Positions 28,812-39,523 of a stretch of 41,139 nt of DNA are shown here, piece by piece (within the stretch, counting starts at the first letter, position 1; every line of letters starts with the position of its first letter). The notes beneath the pieces are model-generated. The model made no database searches. It had not been told where the DNA came from and saw nothing but the letters and a program-made list of their open reading frames with translations. The stretch is from Chimaeribacter coloradensis (GTDB lineage: Bacteria > Pseudomonadota > Gammaproteobacteria > Enterobacterales > Enterobacteriaceae): NCBI RefSeq assembly GCF_002858715.1, contig NZ_PJZH01000030.1, positions 1-41,139 of the forward strand, in the 5' to 3' direction. The translations under genes were made by a program, and so were the position numbers.

Positions 28812-30070
28812 GTTTTGAAACTATCTCTGTGATCGGCCTGGGCTATATCGGCCTGCCGACGGCGGCGGCATTTGCCTCCCGCCAGAAAAAGGTGATCGGT
28901 GTGGACATCAACCCACACGCGGTGGAAACCATTAACCGCGGTGCGATTCACATCGTGGAGCCGGATCTCGACGTGGTGGTCAGACGCGCAGTGGAAGAGA
29001 ATTACCTCCGCGCGGTGATCGCCCCGCAGCCCGCTGACGCCTTCCTGATCGCGGTGCCGACCCCCTTCAAAGGCGATCACCAGCCCGACATGGTGTATGT
29101 CGAGGCGGCGGCGCGCTCTATCGCCACCGTGCTGAAAAAAGGCGATCTGGTGATCCTCGAATCCACCTCGCCGGTAGGGGCCACCGAGCAGATGGCCGGC
29201 TGGCTTGCGGACTCGCGCCCGGACCTGACTTTCCCGCAGCAGGCGGGCGAGCAAGCGGACGTCAACATCGCCTACTGCCCGGAGCGCGTGCTGCCGGGGC
29301 AGGTCATGGTGGAGCTTATCAAGAATGACCGGGTGATCGGCGGCATGACGCCTGCCTGTTCCGCCCGCGCCAGCGCGCTCTACAACATTTTCCTCGAAGG
29401 GGAGTGCGTGGAGACCAATGCGCGCACCGCCGAGATGTGCAAGCTGACGGAAAACAGCTTCCGCGATGTGAACATCGCCTTCGCCAACGAGCTGTCGCTG
29501 ATCTGCGCGGAGCAGGGGATCAACGTCTGGGAGCTGATCCGGCTGGCGAACCGCCACCCGCGCGTCAACATCCTGCAACCCGGCCCCGGCGTCGGCGGCC
29601 ACTGCATCGCGGTCGACCCGTGGTTTATCGTGGCGCAGAACCCGGAACTGGCGCGGCTGATCCGTACCGCGCGCGAAGTGAATGACAGCAAACCCCACTG
29701 GGTGGTGGAACAGGTCAAAGCGGCCGTGGCCGATTGCCTGGCCGCCGGTGACCAGCGCGCTGCGGATGTCACCATTGCCTGCTTTGGCCTGGCGTTCAAA
29801 CCGAACATTGATGACCTGCGGGAAAGCCCGGCCGTCCACGTCGCGCAGCTGATCGCTGAGTGGCACCGCGGCGAGACGCTGGTGGTGGAACCGCACGTTG
29901 ACCACCTGCCCAGGGCGCTTGCCGGCCAGACCACGCTGGTCAGCCAGGAAGAGGCGTTGCAGCGCGCAGATGTGGTGGTGATGCTGGTGGACCATCAGGT
30001 GTTTAAGGCCGTTCCGGCGGCGGCCATCCGCCAGCCGTGGATTGTGGATACCAAAGGGGTGTGGCGCTGA
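28808..30070 (+). CDS. wecC: UDP-ManNAc dehydrogenase
   Basis: A 420-residue NAD-dependent enzyme that oxidises UDP-ManNAc twice to UDP-ManNAcA, the second ECA sugar donor. The Rossmann motif [13 protein letters not shown] is at residues 10-22; the catalytic cysteine is Cys266 in [15 protein letters not shown]. Length equals E. coli WecC. ATGA overlap with wecB. In E. coli the next gene is rffG, overlapping or very close; here 62 bases of non-coding DNA and then rffH follow. Confidence 0.96.
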   Translation: MSFETISVIGLGYIGLPTAAAFASRQKKVIGVDINPHAVETINRGAIHIVEPDLDVVVRRAVEENYLRAVIAPQPADAFLIAVPTPFKGDHQPDMVYVEAAARSIATVLKKGDLVILESTSPVGATEQMAGWLADSRPDLTFPQQAGEQADVNIAYCPERVLPGQVMVELIKNDRVIGGMTPACSARASALYNIFLEGECVETNARTAEMCKLTENSFRDVNIAFANELSLICAEQGINVWELIRLANRHPRVNILQPGPGVGGHCIAVDPWFIVAQNPELARLIRTAREVNDSKPHWVVEQVKAAVADCLAAGDQRAADVTIACFGLAFKPNIDDLRESPAVHVAQLIAEWHRGETLVVEPHVDHLPRALAGQTTLVSQEEALQRADVVVMLVDHQVFKAVPAAAIRQPWIVDTKGVWR

Positions 30071-30105
30071 GCTGCACCCACCGGCACGTTTAGGGCTGAA
30101 CGACT

Positions 30106-30121
30106 TCCCGCCGCGGCGGGA
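30106..30121. repeat. 16-base perfect palindrome in the wecC-rffH gap
   Basis: TCCCGCCGCGGCGGGA is a perfect inverted repeat without a loop, ending 11 bases before the rffH ATG and directly before its GGAGAG ribosome site. As RNA it would form only a short hairpin; no T run follows. Confidence 0.8.
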
Positions 30122-30132
30122 CTGGAGAGCAT

Positions 30133-31014
30133 ATGAAAGGCATTATTCTGGCGGGCGGCTCCGGCACCCGGCTGCACCCCATCACGCGCGGCGTCTCCAA
30201 ACAGTTGCTGCCGATTTACGACAAGCCGATGATCTACTACCCGCTGTCGGTGCTGATGCTGGCGGGTATCCGCGACATCCTGATTATCTCCACGCCGGAG
30301 GACATGGCCTCCTACCAGCGGCTGCTGGGCAGCGGCGAGGAGTTCGGCATCCGCCTGCAGTATGAGGTGCAGGCCAGCCCGGACGGGCTGGCGCAGGCGT
30401 TCCTGATCGGTGAAGAATTTATCAATGGCGAACCCACCTGTCTGGTGCTGGGCGACAACATCTACTTCGGCCAGGCTTTCAGCCCGAAACTGAAAAACGT
30501 CGCGGCGCGTGAGCGCGGGGCCACGGTGTTCGGCTATCAGGTGATGGACCCGGAACGCTTCGGCGTGGTGGAGTTTGACGAAAACTTCCGTGCGCTGTCG
30601 CTGGAGGAGAAGCCGCTGAAACCACGCTCCAACTGGGCGGTGACCGGCCTCTACTTCTACGATGCGCAGGTCGTTGAGTTCGCCAAACAGGTGAAACCGT
30701 CGGTGCGCGGCGAACTGGAGATCACCTCGATTAACCAGATGTATCTGGATCGCGGTGAGCTGACGGTCGAACTGCTGGGGCGCGGCTTCGCCTGGCTCGA
30801 CACCGGCACCCACGACAGCCTGATCGAGGCGAGCAGCTTCGTGCAGACGGTGGAGAAGCGCCAGGGCTTTAAAATCGCCTGCCTGGAAGAGATTGGCTGG
30901 CGCAACGGCTGGCTGGATGACGAGGCGATCCGCCGCGCTGCCCAGTCGCTGGCGAAAACCGGTTACGGCAAATACCTGCTGGATCTGTTACATGCGCGTC
31001 CACGCCAATATTGA
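30133..31014 (+). CDS. rffH: Glucose-1-phosphate thymidylyltransferase
   Basis: A 293-residue nucleotidyltransferase (RmlA family) that makes dTDP-glucose, start of the dTDP-Fuc4NAc branch. The signature [13 protein letters not shown] is at residues 6-18, with DKPMIYYPL and [19 protein letters not shown] following. Length equals E. coli RffH. Position in the wec operon favours rffH over rmlA. Its product needs a dTDP-glucose 4,6-dehydratase (RffG/RmlB), which is not encoded in the window. The last 23 bases overlap wecD. Confidence 0.95.
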   Translation: MKGIILAGGSGTRLHPITRGVSKQLLPIYDKPMIYYPLSVLMLAGIRDILIISTPEDMASYQRLLGSGEEFGIRLQYEVQASPDGLAQAFLIGEEFINGEPTCLVLGDNIYFGQAFSPKLKNVAARERGATVFGYQVMDPERFGVVEFDENFRALSLEEKPLKPRSNWAVTGLYFYDAQVVEFAKQVKPSVRGELEITSINQMYLDRGELTVELLGRGFAWLDTGTHDSLIEASSFVQTVEKRQGFKIACLEEIGWRNGWLDDEAIRRAAQSLAKTGYGKYLLDLLHARPRQY

Positions 31015-31699
31015 GCCGCTGGCCTGGGAGAGTGATTTCTTCCAGCGCACCAGCGCAAAGCTGGCGTTCACGGCGGAGGCTGCGCCGCTCACCGTGCCGC
31101 GGCTGGCACCCTACCAGATTGTGCAGGCCAAAATTGCGGCCACCGATCTGCCGCTCTCCGACGCCCTGGCCGGTTTCGGCTTCCGCCTGGCGGAAGGGGA
31201 GATCGATTTCACCCTGAACGTCGCGCCGGGCGCTGAGGCGGCCCCCGGCCCGCTGGCGGTGCGCCCGGCCGCTGAGGCGGATATCCCTGCGTTGCAACAG
31301 GCCGCCGCGGCCGCTTTCGCCCTCAGCCGCTTCCGCACCCCCTGGTATCAGCCGCAGGACAGCGGGCGTTTCTACGCCCAGTGGGTGACGAACGCGGTGC
31401 GCGGCAGTTTTGACCACCTCTGCCTGCTGGCGGAGGATGACCAGCAGCGGCCGCAAGGCTTCGTCACCCTGCGGCGCACGGCGGCCGGGGAAGCGCGCAT
31501 CGGGTTGCTGGCCGCCTGGCCGGGTGCCGGTGGGCGCGGCGTGGGCAAGTGCCTGATGCAGGCCGCCCGGCAGTGGTGCCGGGCGGAACAGCGCACACAG
31601 CTGCACGTGGCGACCCAGAGCGGGAACGTCGCGGCAATGCGTCTCTATATTGGCAGTGGTGCGTCAGTGGCGGCCACTTCATTCTGGTTGTACAGGTGA
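30992..31699 (+). CDS. wecD: dTDP-fucosamine acetyltransferase
   Basis: A 235-residue GNAT-family enzyme that acetylates dTDP-4-amino-4,6-dideoxygalactose to dTDP-Fuc4NAc. It matches E. coli WecD (224 residues) in [51 protein letters not shown] and the C-terminal SFWLYR. The acetyl-CoA loop is [20 protein letters not shown], slightly expanded. The start at 30992 lies inside the end of rffH (23-base overlap); the frame is open further upstream without a family match. Confidence 0.93.
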   Translation: MRVHANIEPLAWESDFFQRTSAKLAFTAEAAPLTVPRLAPYQIVQAKIAATDLPLSDALAGFGFRLAEGEIDFTLNVAPGAEAAPGPLAVRPAAEADIPALQQAAAAAFALSRFRTPWYQPQDSGRFYAQWVTNAVRGSFDHLCLLAEDDQQRPQGFVTLRRTAAGEARIGLLAAWPGAGGRGVGKCLMQAARQWCRAEQRTQLHVATQSGNVAAMRLYIGSGASVAATSFWLYR

Positions 31700-31703
31700 T
31701 CCT

Positions 31704-32834
31704 ATGATTCCATTTAATGCGCCACCGGTAGTGGGCACTGAAATTGATTACATGCAGTCTGCCATGAGCAGCGGCAAGCTGTGCGGCGACGGCGGTTACA
31801 CCCGCCGCTGCCAGCAGTGGATTGAGCAGAATTTCAACTGCCCGAAAGTGCTGCTGACCCCCTCCTGCACCGCGTCGCTGGAGATGGCGGCGCTGCTGCT
31901 CGACATCAAAGCCGGTGATGAAGTGATCATGCCGAGCTACACCTTTGTCTCGACCGCCAACGCCTTTGTGCTGCGCGGGGCGAAAATCGTGTTTGTGGAT
32001 ATCCGCCCCGATACCATGAACATCGACGAGACCAAAATCGAAGCGGCGATCACCGAACAGACCCGCGCGATTGTGCCGGTGCACTACGCGGGCGTGGCCT
32101 GTGAAATGGACACCATCATGGCGCTGGCGGAGAAGTACCGGCTCTATGTGGTGGAAGATGCCGCGCAGGGCGTGATGTCGAAATACAAGGGCAAGGCGCT
32201 CGGCACCATCGGCCACATCGGCTGTTTCAGCTTCCATGAAACCAAAAACTACACCGCAGGCGGTGAGGGCGGCGCGACGCTGATCAACGACCGCGCGCTG
32301 ATTGAGCGCGCCGAGATCATCCGCGAGAAGGGCACCAACCGCAGCCAGTTCTTCCGCGGCCAGGTTGACAAGTACACCTGGCGGGACATCGGCTCCAGCT
32401 TCCTGATGTCTGACCTGCAGGCCGGCTATCTCTGGGCGCAGCTCGAAGCGGCTGACCGCATCAACCAGCGCCGCCTGCTGCTCTGGACGAACTACTACGA
32501 AGCGCTGTCGCGGCTGGCGAAACAGGGGCGCATCGCGCTGCCTGCCATCCCGGCCAACTGCGTCCACAACGCCCACATGTTCTACATCAAACTGCGGGAC
32601 ATCGCGGAGCGTGACGCCCTGATCGCCTACATGAAAGAGGCGGAGATCATGACGGTGTTCCACTACATCCCGCTGCACAGCAGCCCGGCCGGGGAGCAGT
32701 TCGGCCGTTTCGCCGGGGAAGACCGTTTCACCACCGCAGAGAGCGAGCGCCTGGTACGCCTGCCGCTGTTCTACAACCTCTCCGATGTTAACCAACGCAC
32801 GGTCATTAATACGCTTCTGAGCTTCTTTGCCTGA
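31704..32834 (+). CDS. wecE: dTDP-4-dehydro-6-deoxyglucose aminotransferase
   Basis: A 376-residue PLP sugar aminotransferase (DegT/DnrJ/EryC1) that makes dTDP-4-amino-4,6-dideoxygalactose. The PLP lysine is Lys181 in FHETKNYTAGGEGG; MPSYTFVSTANAFVLRGA and VVEDAAQG are conserved. Length and start (MIPFNAPPVVG) equal E. coli WecE. Four bases after wecD. Its substrate is the product of the missing rffG step. Confidence 0.96.
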   Translation: MIPFNAPPVVGTEIDYMQSAMSSGKLCGDGGYTRRCQQWIEQNFNCPKVLLTPSCTASLEMAALLLDIKAGDEVIMPSYTFVSTANAFVLRGAKIVFVDIRPDTMNIDETKIEAAITEQTRAIVPVHYAGVACEMDTIMALAEKYRLYVVEDAAQGVMSKYKGKALGTIGHIGCFSFHETKNYTAGGEGGATLINDRALIERAEIIREKGTNRSQFFRGQVDKYTWRDIGSSFLMSDLQAGYLWAQLEAADRINQRRLLLWTNYYEALSRLAKQGRIALPAIPANCVHNAHMFYIKLRDIAERDALIAYMKEAEIMTVFHYIPLHSSPAGEQFGRFAGEDRFTTAESERLVRLPLFYNLSDVNQRTVINTLLSFFA

Positions 32835-32835
32835 T

Positions 32836-34086
32836 ATGTCACTGGCTAAAGCATCTGTCTGGACCGCAGGCTCGACGTTAATCAAAATTGGCGTCGGGCT
32901 GGTTGTGGTCAAACTCCTTGCCGTCAGCTTCGGCCCCAGCGGGGTCGGGCAGGCGGGTAACTTCCGTCAACTGATCACCGTGCTGGGCGTGCTCTCCGGC
33001 GCAGGCATTTTCAACGGCGTCACCAAATATGTGGCGGAGCACCAGCAGGATGCCGCGCGGCTTCGGGCGGTACTCGGCACCGCGTCGACGTTAATCCTCG
33101 GTTCTTCTGCTCTGCTGGCGCTGGTGTTCCTGCTGGCGGCCGCGCCAATCAGTGTTGGGCTGTTCGGCCACGATCGCTACCAGAACGTGGTGCGCGGCGT
33201 GGCGCTGGTGCAGATGGGCATCGCCTGCGCCAACTTTTTCCTGGCGATTCTGAAGGGCTACCGTGATGCGCTGGGCAATGCGCTGGCGATTGTCGGCGGC
33301 AGCCTGATCGGGCTGGTGGCCTATCTCCTCTGCGTCCGGCTTGGCGGTTATGAGGGGGCGCTGGCCGGGCTGGCGCTGGTGCCGGCGCTGGCGGCGATCC
33401 CGGCCGGGCTGCTGCTGGTGAAACGCCGCCGTTTCCCGCTGCGTGACCTGAAACCAGGCTGGGACCGGCTGCTGGCCGGGCAGTTCGCCAAGTTCACCCT
33501 GATGGCGCTGATGACTGCCGTGACCCTGCCGGTCGCCTATATCATGATGCGTAACCTGCTGGCCGCGCACGATGGCTGGGACGCGGTGGGCATCTGGCAG
33601 GGGGTGAGCAGCATCTCCGATGCCTACCTGCAATTTATCACCGCCTCGTTCAGCGTCTATCTGCTGCCGACGCTGTCGCGCCTGACGGAGAAATCCGCCG
33701 TGACCCGCGAGATCGGCCGTTCGCTGGCGTTTGTGCTGCCGGTGGTGGCGGCGGTGAGTTTCAGCGTCTGGCTGCTGCGCGATGTGGCGATCTGGCTGCT
33801 GTTCTCTGACAAATTCACCGCGATGCGTGATCTGTTTGCCTGGCAACTGGTGGGCGACGTGCTGAAAGTCGGGGCTTATGTCTATGGCTACCTGGTGATC
33901 GCCCGCGCTTCGCTGCGCTTCTATTTGCTCACCGAACTGAGCCAGTTCCTGCTGCTGACCGGCTTTGCCTGCTGGCTGATCCCGGCGCACGGTGCGCTGG
34001 GGGCGGCCCAGGCCTATATGGCCACCTATTGCGTCTATTTCTTGCTCTGTAGCACTGTTTTCCTGATTTATCGTAGGCGGGCATGA
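32836..34086 (+). CDS. wzxE: ECA lipid III flippase WzxE
   Basis: A 416-residue polytopic inner-membrane flippase of the MOP/PST superfamily that moves Und-PP-linked ECA trisaccharide to the periplasmic face. It starts [19 protein letters not shown] and is hydrophobic almost throughout, with family stretches [27 protein letters not shown] and [22 protein letters not shown]. Length equals E. coli WzxE. It starts 1 base after the wecE stop; a TTG at 32827 in frame is less likely. ATGA overlap with wecF. Confidence 0.95.
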   Translation: MSLAKASVWTAGSTLIKIGVGLVVVKLLAVSFGPSGVGQAGNFRQLITVLGVLSGAGIFNGVTKYVAEHQQDAARLRAVLGTASTLILGSSALLALVFLLAAAPISVGLFGHDRYQNVVRGVALVQMGIACANFFLAILKGYRDALGNALAIVGGSLIGLVAYLLCVRLGGYEGALAGLALVPALAAIPAGLLLVKRRRFPLRDLKPGWDRLLAGQFAKFTLMALMTAVTLPVAYIMMRNLLAAHDGWDAVGIWQGVSSISDAYLQFITASFSVYLLPTLSRLTEKSAVTREIGRSLAFVLPVVAAVSFSVWLLRDVAIWLLFSDKFTAMRDLFAWQLVGDVLKVGAYVYGYLVIARASLRFYLLTELSQFLLLTGFACWLIPAHGALGAAQAYMATYCVYFLLCSTVFLIYRRRA

Positions 34087-35168
34087 CAACACTTATCCAC
34101 GTTCTGGGATCTGACATCCCACACCATAACCTCACGGTTTTGCGCTTCTTTAATGATGTGCTGTCGGCGCGCGCCCCGGCCGGTCAGGCCACCACCTTTA
34201 TGGTCGCCGCCGCCGATGCGGCCGCGTTCGCCGCCTTCAGCAAGCTTGAGATTGAGGTCTTCCCGGACAAACCGGCGCTGGCGCAGGCGGTGATCCGCCG
34301 CGCGCAGCACAGCCGGCAGACCCGCTTCTTCCTGCACGGGCAGTTCAACCCAACGCTGTGGCTGGCGCTGCTGCAACGCAAAATCCAGCCGCAGCAGGTG
34401 TACTGGCACATCTGGGGCGCCGATCTCTACGAAGAGGCAAAAGGCTGGAAATTCCGTGCCTTCTACCTGATGCGGCGGCTGGCGCAGGGGCGCGTCGGCC
34501 ATGTGTTCGCCACGCGCGGGGACATCCAGCACTACCGGCTGCGCCACCCGCGCGTCCCGGCATCGTTGCTTTACTTCCCGACCCGCATGGACCCGGCGCT
34601 CAGCGTGCCCGCCCGCGCCCACCGGAACGGGGAGCCGCTGACAATTCTGGTCGGCAACTCCGGCGACCGTACCAACCGCCACATTGAAGCGTTACAGGCG
34701 ATTCACCGTGAGTTCGGCAGCGAGGTGAACGTCATCGTGCCGCTGGGCTACCCGGCCAATAACGACGCCTATATCGCGCAAATCCGCGAAGCGGGCGCGG
34801 CGCTGTTCCCGGTACAAAACCTGCAACTGCTGACGGAACAGATGGCGTTCCCGGACTATCTGGCGCTGCTGCAACGCTGCGATCTCGGCTACTTTATCTT
34901 TAACCGCCAGCAGGGCATCGGCACACTCTGTTTGCTGATCCAGTCCGGCATCCCGTTTGTGCTGAGCCGCCAGAACCCGTTCTGGCAGGATCTGGCGGAG
35001 CAGCACCTGCCGGTGCTGTTCTATGGTGATGCGCTGGACGAGGCGACGGTGCGTGAGGCGCAACGGCAGATGGCACTGGTGGACAAGCAGGCGATCGCCT
35101 TCTTCAACCCCAACTACATTGACGGCTGGATCAGCGCCCTGGCGCTGGCCGCGGGGGAGGCAGCATGA
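34083..35168 (+). CDS. wecF: Fuc4NAc transferase (ECA)
   Basis: A 361-residue glycosyltransferase (family GT56) that adds Fuc4NAc to lipid II to complete the ECA trisaccharide (lipid III). It matches E. coli WecF (about 359) in [48 protein letters not shown] and [20 protein letters not shown]. No membrane segment; expected at the cytoplasmic membrane face. ATGA overlaps at both ends couple it to wzxE and wzyE. Confidence 0.94.
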   Translation: MTTLIHVLGSDIPHHNLTVLRFFNDVLSARAPAGQATTFMVAAADAAAFAAFSKLEIEVFPDKPALAQAVIRRAQHSRQTRFFLHGQFNPTLWLALLQRKIQPQQVYWHIWGADLYEEAKGWKFRAFYLMRRLAQGRVGHVFATRGDIQHYRLRHPRVPASLLYFPTRMDPALSVPARAHRNGEPLTILVGNSGDRTNRHIEALQAIHREFGSEVNVIVPLGYPANNDAYIAQIREAGAALFPVQNLQLLTEQMAFPDYLALLQRCDLGYFIFNRQQGIGTLCLLIQSGIPFVLSRQNPFWQDLAEQHLPVLFYGDALDEATVREAQRQMALVDKQAIAFFNPNYIDGWISALALAAGEAA

Positions 35169-36535
35169 CACTGGGCGAATTGGGCGGGCTGGGGGCGGTG
35201 TACCTGGCCTCGCTGTTGTTTATCCTGACGTTAAGCTACCGGGAGTTCCGCCGGGTGCGCTTTAACTTCAACGTCTTCTTCTCGCTGCTCTACCTGCTGA
35301 CCTTCTATTTCGGCTTCCCGCTCACCTGCGCGCTGGTGTTTGAGTTTGATGTCGCGGTGGTGCCGCCGGAATTCCTGCTGCAGGCGCTGCTTTCGGCCAC
35401 CTGTTTCTACGCCATCTACTACGTGGCCTACAAAACCCGGCTGCGGTCCGCCACCGCCGTGGCGCGGCCACCGCTGTTCACCCTGAACCGGGTAGAGGCG
35501 CACCTCACCTGGGGGCTGCTGGCGCTGATTGCGATCGGTACCGTCACCGTGTTCTTTATGCACAACGGTTTCCTGCTGTTCAAGCTCAACGCCTACAGCG
35601 AGATCTTCTCCAGCGAGGTCTCCGGCGTGGCGCTGAAGCGCTTCTTCTACTTCTTCATCCCGGCGATGCTGGTGGTCTATTTCCTGCGGCAGGATCTGCG
35701 CGGCTGGCTCTTCTTCCTGGTCAGCACTGTGGCGTTCGGCATTTTGACCTACATGATCGTCGGCGGCACGCGCGCCAACATCATCATCGCCTTTGCCCTG
35801 TTTTTGTTCATCGGCATTGTGCGCGGCTGGATCACCCTGTGGATGCTGGCGGCCGCCGGGGTGTTCGGCATTGTCGGCATGTTCTGGCTGGCGCTGAAGC
35901 GCTATAGCCTCGACGTCAGCGGCGCGGAGGCGTTCTACACCTTCCTCTACCTGACGCGCGACACCTTCTCGCCGTGGGAAAACCTGGCGCTGCTGCTGCA
36001 AAACTACGACAAGATCGACTTCCAGGGGCTGGCACCGATGGTGCGTGACTTTTACGTCTTCATCCCCAGCTGGCTCTGGCCGGGGCGGCCGGCGGAAGTG
36101 CTTAACAGCGCCAACTACTTCACCTGGGAAGTGCTGGACAACCACTCCGGCCTCGCCATCTCGCCGACGCTGATCGGCTCGCTGGTGGTGATGGGCGGCG
36201 TCTGGTTCATCCCGCTGGGCGCGGTGGCGGTCGGCTGGATCATCAAATGGTTTGACTGGCTGTACGAGCAGGGCAAAGCGGAGAACAATCGCTATAAATC
36301 GGCCGTGTTGCAGGCGTTCTGCTTTGGGGCAGTGTTTAATATGATCGTGCTGGCGCGGGAAGGCGTTGACGCCTTCGGCTCCCGTGTGGTCTTCTTCTGC
36401 CTGATTTTTGGTGCCTGTCTGGTGGCGGCGAAACTGTTGTACTGGATGTTTGATGCGGGCGGCCTGATCAGGCCGCGCGGCGGACGCGGGGAAAGGGCTT
36501 CCCCGGTGTCGCCCCCGGCGGACGGCATCCTGTAA
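35165..36535 (+). CDS. wzyE: ECA polymerase WzyE
   Basis: A 456-residue inner-membrane polymerase that joins ECA trisaccharide repeats on the periplasmic side. It has about 11 hydrophobic segments and the family stretches [23 protein letters not shown]-like near residue 26 and [18 protein letters not shown]. The C-terminus carries a hydrophilic Arg/Pro/Gly tail ([21 protein letters not shown], about 20 residues), slightly longer than the E. coli protein (450). ATGA overlap with wecF; 8 bases before wecG. Confidence 0.93.
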   Translation: MTLGELGGLGAVYLASLLFILTLSYREFRRVRFNFNVFFSLLYLLTFYFGFPLTCALVFEFDVAVVPPEFLLQALLSATCFYAIYYVAYKTRLRSATAVARPPLFTLNRVEAHLTWGLLALIAIGTVTVFFMHNGFLLFKLNAYSEIFSSEVSGVALKRFFYFFIPAMLVVYFLRQDLRGWLFFLVSTVAFGILTYMIVGGTRANIIIAFALFLFIGIVRGWITLWMLAAAGVFGIVGMFWLALKRYSLDVSGAEAFYTFLYLTRDTFSPWENLALLLQNYDKIDFQGLAPMVRDFYVFIPSWLWPGRPAEVLNSANYFTWEVLDNHSGLAISPTLIGSLVVMGGVWFIPLGAVAVGWIIKWFDWLYEQGKAENNRYKSAVLQAFCFGAVFNMIVLAREGVDAFGSRVVFFCLIFGACLVAAKLLYWMFDAGGLIRPRGGRGERASPVSPPADGIL

Positions 36536-36543
36536 GGAAATTC

Positions 36544-37284
36544 ATGGACTCACTACGCTCTGTCCCCAAATACACCATCCGCGGGCTGGATATCTGGGGC
36601 TTTAAAAATATGGCGCAGTTTCTCGATCACCTGTTTGCCGGGCGCCAGGTGCGCACCGGTACGCTGGTGGCGATTAACGCCGAAAAGGTGCTGGCGACGG
36701 AACGCGACGCTGCGCTGCACGCGCTGATTAACGGCGTGGAATATAAGTATGCTGACGGCATCAGTATTGTGCGTTCCATCCGGCGCAAATACCCCGGCGC
36801 GGAGGTGTCACGCATTGCCGGGGCGGATCTCTGGGAAGCGCTGATGGCGCGCGCCGGGCGCGAGGGCACGCCGGTATTTTTGATCGGCGGCAAGCCGGAG
36901 ATTCTGGCCCAGACGGAAGAGAAGCTGCGTGCGCAGTGGAACGTCAACATCGTCGGCAGCCAGAACGGCTACTTCACCCCGGAACAGCGCCAGCCGCTGT
37001 TTGAGCGGGTGAAAGCCAGCGGCGCGGCGATTGTCACGGTGGCGATGGGGTCACCGCGGCAGGAGGTGCTGATGCGCGACTGCCGGGCGCTCTACCCGCA
37101 TGCGCTCTATATGGGCGTCGGCGGCACCTATGACGTGTTTACCGGCCATGTGAAACGTGCGCCCAAATTCTGGCAAAACACCGGGCTGGAGTGGCTCTAC
37201 CGGCTGATTCTGCAACCAAGCCGGCTGGGCCGCCAGCTGAAACTGCTCAAATACCTGCGTTACCACTTCACCAACCAGCTCTGA
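36544..37284 (+). CDS. wecG: UDP-ManNAcA transferase (ECA)
   Basis: A 246-residue WecG/TagA/CpsF glycosyltransferase that adds ManNAcA to lipid I, forming lipid II. Length equals E. coli WecG. Conserved stretches: [28 protein letters not shown] (substrate-binding region), [10 protein letters not shown] and [15 protein letters not shown] near the active site. Last gene of the wec operon; it acts before WecF although encoded last. Confidence 0.95.
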   Translation: MDSLRSVPKYTIRGLDIWGFKNMAQFLDHLFAGRQVRTGTLVAINAEKVLATERDAALHALINGVEYKYADGISIVRSIRRKYPGAEVSRIAGADLWEALMARAGREGTPVFLIGGKPEILAQTEEKLRAQWNVNIVGSQNGYFTPEQRQPLFERVKASGAAIVTVAMGSPRQEVLMRDCRALYPHALYMGVGGTYDVFTGHVKRAPKFWQNTGLEWLYRLILQPSRLGRQLKLLKYLRYHFTNQL

Positions 37285-37290
37285 CGCGTT

Positions 37291-37315
37291 ATGCGCCCTG
37301 CGATCCAGGGCGCAT
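37291..37315 (+). terminator. Possible terminator of the wec operon
   Basis: ATGCGCCCTG (37291-37300) pairs exactly with CAGGGCGCAT (37306-37315) around CGATC. The nearest T run (five T) starts only 8 bases later, so this is either an imperfect terminator or an mRNA-stabilising hairpin. Confidence 0.55.
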
Positions 37316-37571
37316 CTGCACACTTTTTGCAAAAAAAGCGGTGAGCTTGCTTCAAGGCTTGCATATTCTGGTTTGCTTCTGACGAAAAAATACGGAACCA
37401 TAGCGCCCGGTAAAACCCGGCAGGCACCTGCCGGAAAGCGGCTGGCCATTTCTTTCCTATCCTCTATCCAGAGGGAATCCCCGGCGCAGTCCGCTTGCCC
37501 CATGCGGCGTTCCGCCGCTTGTTTCGGTCTACCACCAAAAAAATAACATTCCGGCCTGTCCGGAAGGCATA

Positions 37572-37579
37572 CACAACAC
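37572..37579 (+). promoter_or_regulatory. GcvB-type sRNA target site in yifK leader
   Basis: CACAACAC, an exact match to CACAACAY, lies 18-25 bases before the yifK ATG, just ahead of the AGAGGA ribosome site. yifK is a known GcvB target in Salmonella/E. coli, which supports the assignment. Confidence 0.7.
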
Positions 37580-37596
37580 GCGAAAACAGAGGATTT

Positions 37597-38991
37597 ATGG
37601 CGAGTCACGAAGAGAAAAAAGGGTTGCACCGGGGGTTGGAGGCGCGGCATATCGAGCTTATCGCCCTGGGCGGCACCATCGGTGTCGGGTTATTTATGGG
37701 GGCGGGCAGTACGCTGAAATGGGCGGGGCCGTCCGTGTTGCTGGCCTACATCGTGGCCGGGCTGTTTGTGTTTTTCATTATGCGCGCGATGGGCGAGATG
37801 CTGCACCTGGAGCCGGTCGCCGGCTCGTTTGCGGTGTATGCCCATAAATACCTCAGCCCTTATTTTGGCTACCTGACCGCCTGGAGCTACTGGTTTATGT
37901 GGATTGCGGTAGGGATCTCCGAGATCACTGCCGTAGGGGTCTATGTGCAGTACTGGTTCCCTGAGCTGCCGCAATGGGTGCCCGCGCTGGCGGCGATTGC
38001 GCTGGTGGCGCTGGCCAACCTGGCTGCCGTCAAACTCTACGGGGAATTTGAGTTCTGGTTCGCGTTGATTAAGGTCACCACCATTATTGTGATGATCGTA
38101 GTGGGGCTGGGCGTCATCTTCTTCGGCTTCGGCAACCACGGCCAGGCGCTGGGGTTTGAGAACCTCACCACCCACGGCGGCTTCTTCGCCGGTGGCTGGA
38201 AAGGCTTCCTGTTTGCGCTCTGTATTGTGGTGGCGTCCTATCAGGGGGTGGAGCTGGTCGGTATCACCGCCGGGGAAGCCAAAAACCCGCAGGTGACGCT
38301 GAAGCGCGCCATCAACAACATCCTGTGGCGCATCCTGATTTTCTACGTCGGGGCGATCTTCGTCATCATCACCATTTTCCCGTGGAATGAGATCGGCACC
38401 CACGGCAGCCCGTTTGTGCTGACCTTCTCGAAGATCGGCATCACCGCGGCGGCCGGCATCATCAACTTTGTGGTGCTGACGGCGGCGCTCTCCGGCTGTA
38501 ACAGCGGCATGTACAGCTGCGGGCGTATGCTCTATGCCCTGGCGAAAAACCGCCAGCTGCCGTCGTTCCTGGCGCGCGTCTCCAAAGGCGGCGTACCGGT
38601 CTACGGCATCGCCATCACCATTCTCTGCCTGCTGGTCGGCTCCTGCCTGAACTACATCATCCCGAACCCGGAGAAGGTGTTCGTCTACGTCTACAGCGCC
38701 AGCGTGCTGCCGGGCATGGTGCCGTGGTTTGTGGTGCTGGTCAGCCAGCTGAAGTTCCGCGCCGTACACAAGCAAGCGCTGAAAACCCATCCGTTTAAGT
38801 CGCTGCTGTTCCCCTACGCCAACTATCTGACCATCGCTTTCCTGCTTTGTGTGCTGGTCGGCATGGGAATTAACCCGGATACGCGGATTTCTCTGCTGGT
38901 AGGCGGAATTTTCATTGCCGCGGTCTCATTAATCTATGTCGGCACAGGGATGCACAAACGCCGGGATGCGTTGAAAAACAGCGCAGAATAG
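37597..38991 (+). CDS. yifK: Amino-acid permease YifK (ThrP)
   Basis: A 464-residue inner-membrane transporter of the APC superfamily with about 12 hydrophobic segments; the E. coli protein (461) is a threonine/serine importer. The family signature [23 protein letters not shown] lies at residues 12-34, with [17 protein letters not shown] and [20 protein letters not shown] further on. The start at 37597 follows AGAGGA by 5 bases; the frame is open upstream to 37495 without a family match. Between the wec operon and the tRNA cluster, as in E. coli. Confidence 0.94.
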   Translation: MASHEEKKGLHRGLEARHIELIALGGTIGVGLFMGAGSTLKWAGPSVLLAYIVAGLFVFFIMRAMGEMLHLEPVAGSFAVYAHKYLSPYFGYLTAWSYWFMWIAVGISEITAVGVYVQYWFPELPQWVPALAAIALVALANLAAVKLYGEFEFWFALIKVTTIIVMIVVGLGVIFFGFGNHGQALGFENLTTHGGFFAGGWKGFLFALCIVVASYQGVELVGITAGEAKNPQVTLKRAINNILWRILIFYVGAIFVIITIFPWNEIGTHGSPFVLTFSKIGITAAAGIINFVVLTAALSGCNSGMYSCGRMLYALAKNRQLPSFLARVSKGGVPVYGIAITILCLLVGSCLNYIIPNPEKVFVYVYSASVLPGMVPWFVVLVSQLKFRAVHKQALKTHPFKSLLFPYANYLTIAFLLCVLVGMGINPDTRISLLVGGIFIAAVSLIYVGTGMHKRRDALKNSAE

Positions 38992-39084
38992 CAGGGCAGG
39001 GGCGGGATAAGGGGCTTTAGCGCTCACTTTTAGGACGAAATGCACAAACTCTAAGCAGGCGTGATATTTCTTCTAAAAAAGCAC

Positions 39085-39113
39085 TAGACAGCCCAGCACG
39101 AAAGCCGTAATAT
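39085..39113 (+). promoter_or_regulatory. Promoter of the tRNA operon argX-hisR-leuT-proM
   Basis: TAGACA (39085-39090) and TAATAT (39108-39113) are 17 bases apart. The stretch just after the -10 box (CCCGCCCCGC) is extremely GC-rich, the discriminator type of stable-RNA promoters repressed by ppGpp during starvation. Confidence 0.8.
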
Positions 39114-39134
39114 CCCGCCCCGCAACGGCGCTAA

Positions 39135-39211
<77 letters not shown>

Positions 39212-39295
39212 TTAAGTTTGTGTGCAAGAGCTGCGGTGGACACTTTCTTCGGAAAGAACGTACCGCGTGAAGTGGCAGTAAAGCAGTAATGTGAT

Positions 39296-39372
39296 GGTGG
39301 CTATAGCTCAGTTGGTAGAGCCCTGGATTGTGATTCCAGTTGTCGTGGGTTCGAGTCCCATTAGCCACCCCA
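39296..39372 (+). tRNA. hisR: tRNA-His (GTG)
   Basis: A 77-base tRNA with anticodon GTG in TTGTGAT and the extra 5' G (39296) opposite C at the discriminator position that is the identity mark of tRNA-His. CCA encoded. One T-loop base differs from E. coli hisR. Confidence 0.97.
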
Positions 39373-39385
39373 GATTTGTGACGAT

Positions 39386-39472
39386 GCGAAGGTGGCGGAA
39401 TTGGTAGACGCGCTAGCTTCAGGTGTTAGTGTCCTTACGGACGTGAGGGTTCAAGTCCCTCTCTTCGCACCA
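39386..39472 (+). tRNA. leuT: tRNA-Leu (CAG)
   Basis: An 87-base class II tRNA with a long variable arm (TGTCCTTACGGACGT), anticodon CAG in TTCAGGT and encoded CCA. It corresponds to leuT in the E. coli cluster. Confidence 0.96.
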
Positions 39473-39523
39473 CACAACCAGCATCTTGTGATGTTGGTGC
39501 AGTAAAAAGTAAAAGCAAAAAAT

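Larger units (their letters stand above)
37285..37596 (+). other. Intergenic region wecG-yifK
   Basis: About 310 bases. It holds a hairpin after wecG, AT-rich DNA around 37320-37385 that probably includes the yifK promoter (no confident boxes), and the yifK leader with a GcvB-type motif. No gene is supported. Confidence 0.55.

Noticed and set aside
28796-29995. 399-codon frame antisense to wecC
   Set aside because: Same reason: shadow of a well-supported gene with biased codon use; no ribosome site or family motif.
31464-32912. 482-codon frame antisense to wecE
   Set aside because: Long antisense frames are expected with GC-rich third positions; the plus strand has a clear full-length WecE and the antisense product is low-complexity His/Arg/Val/Gly rich.
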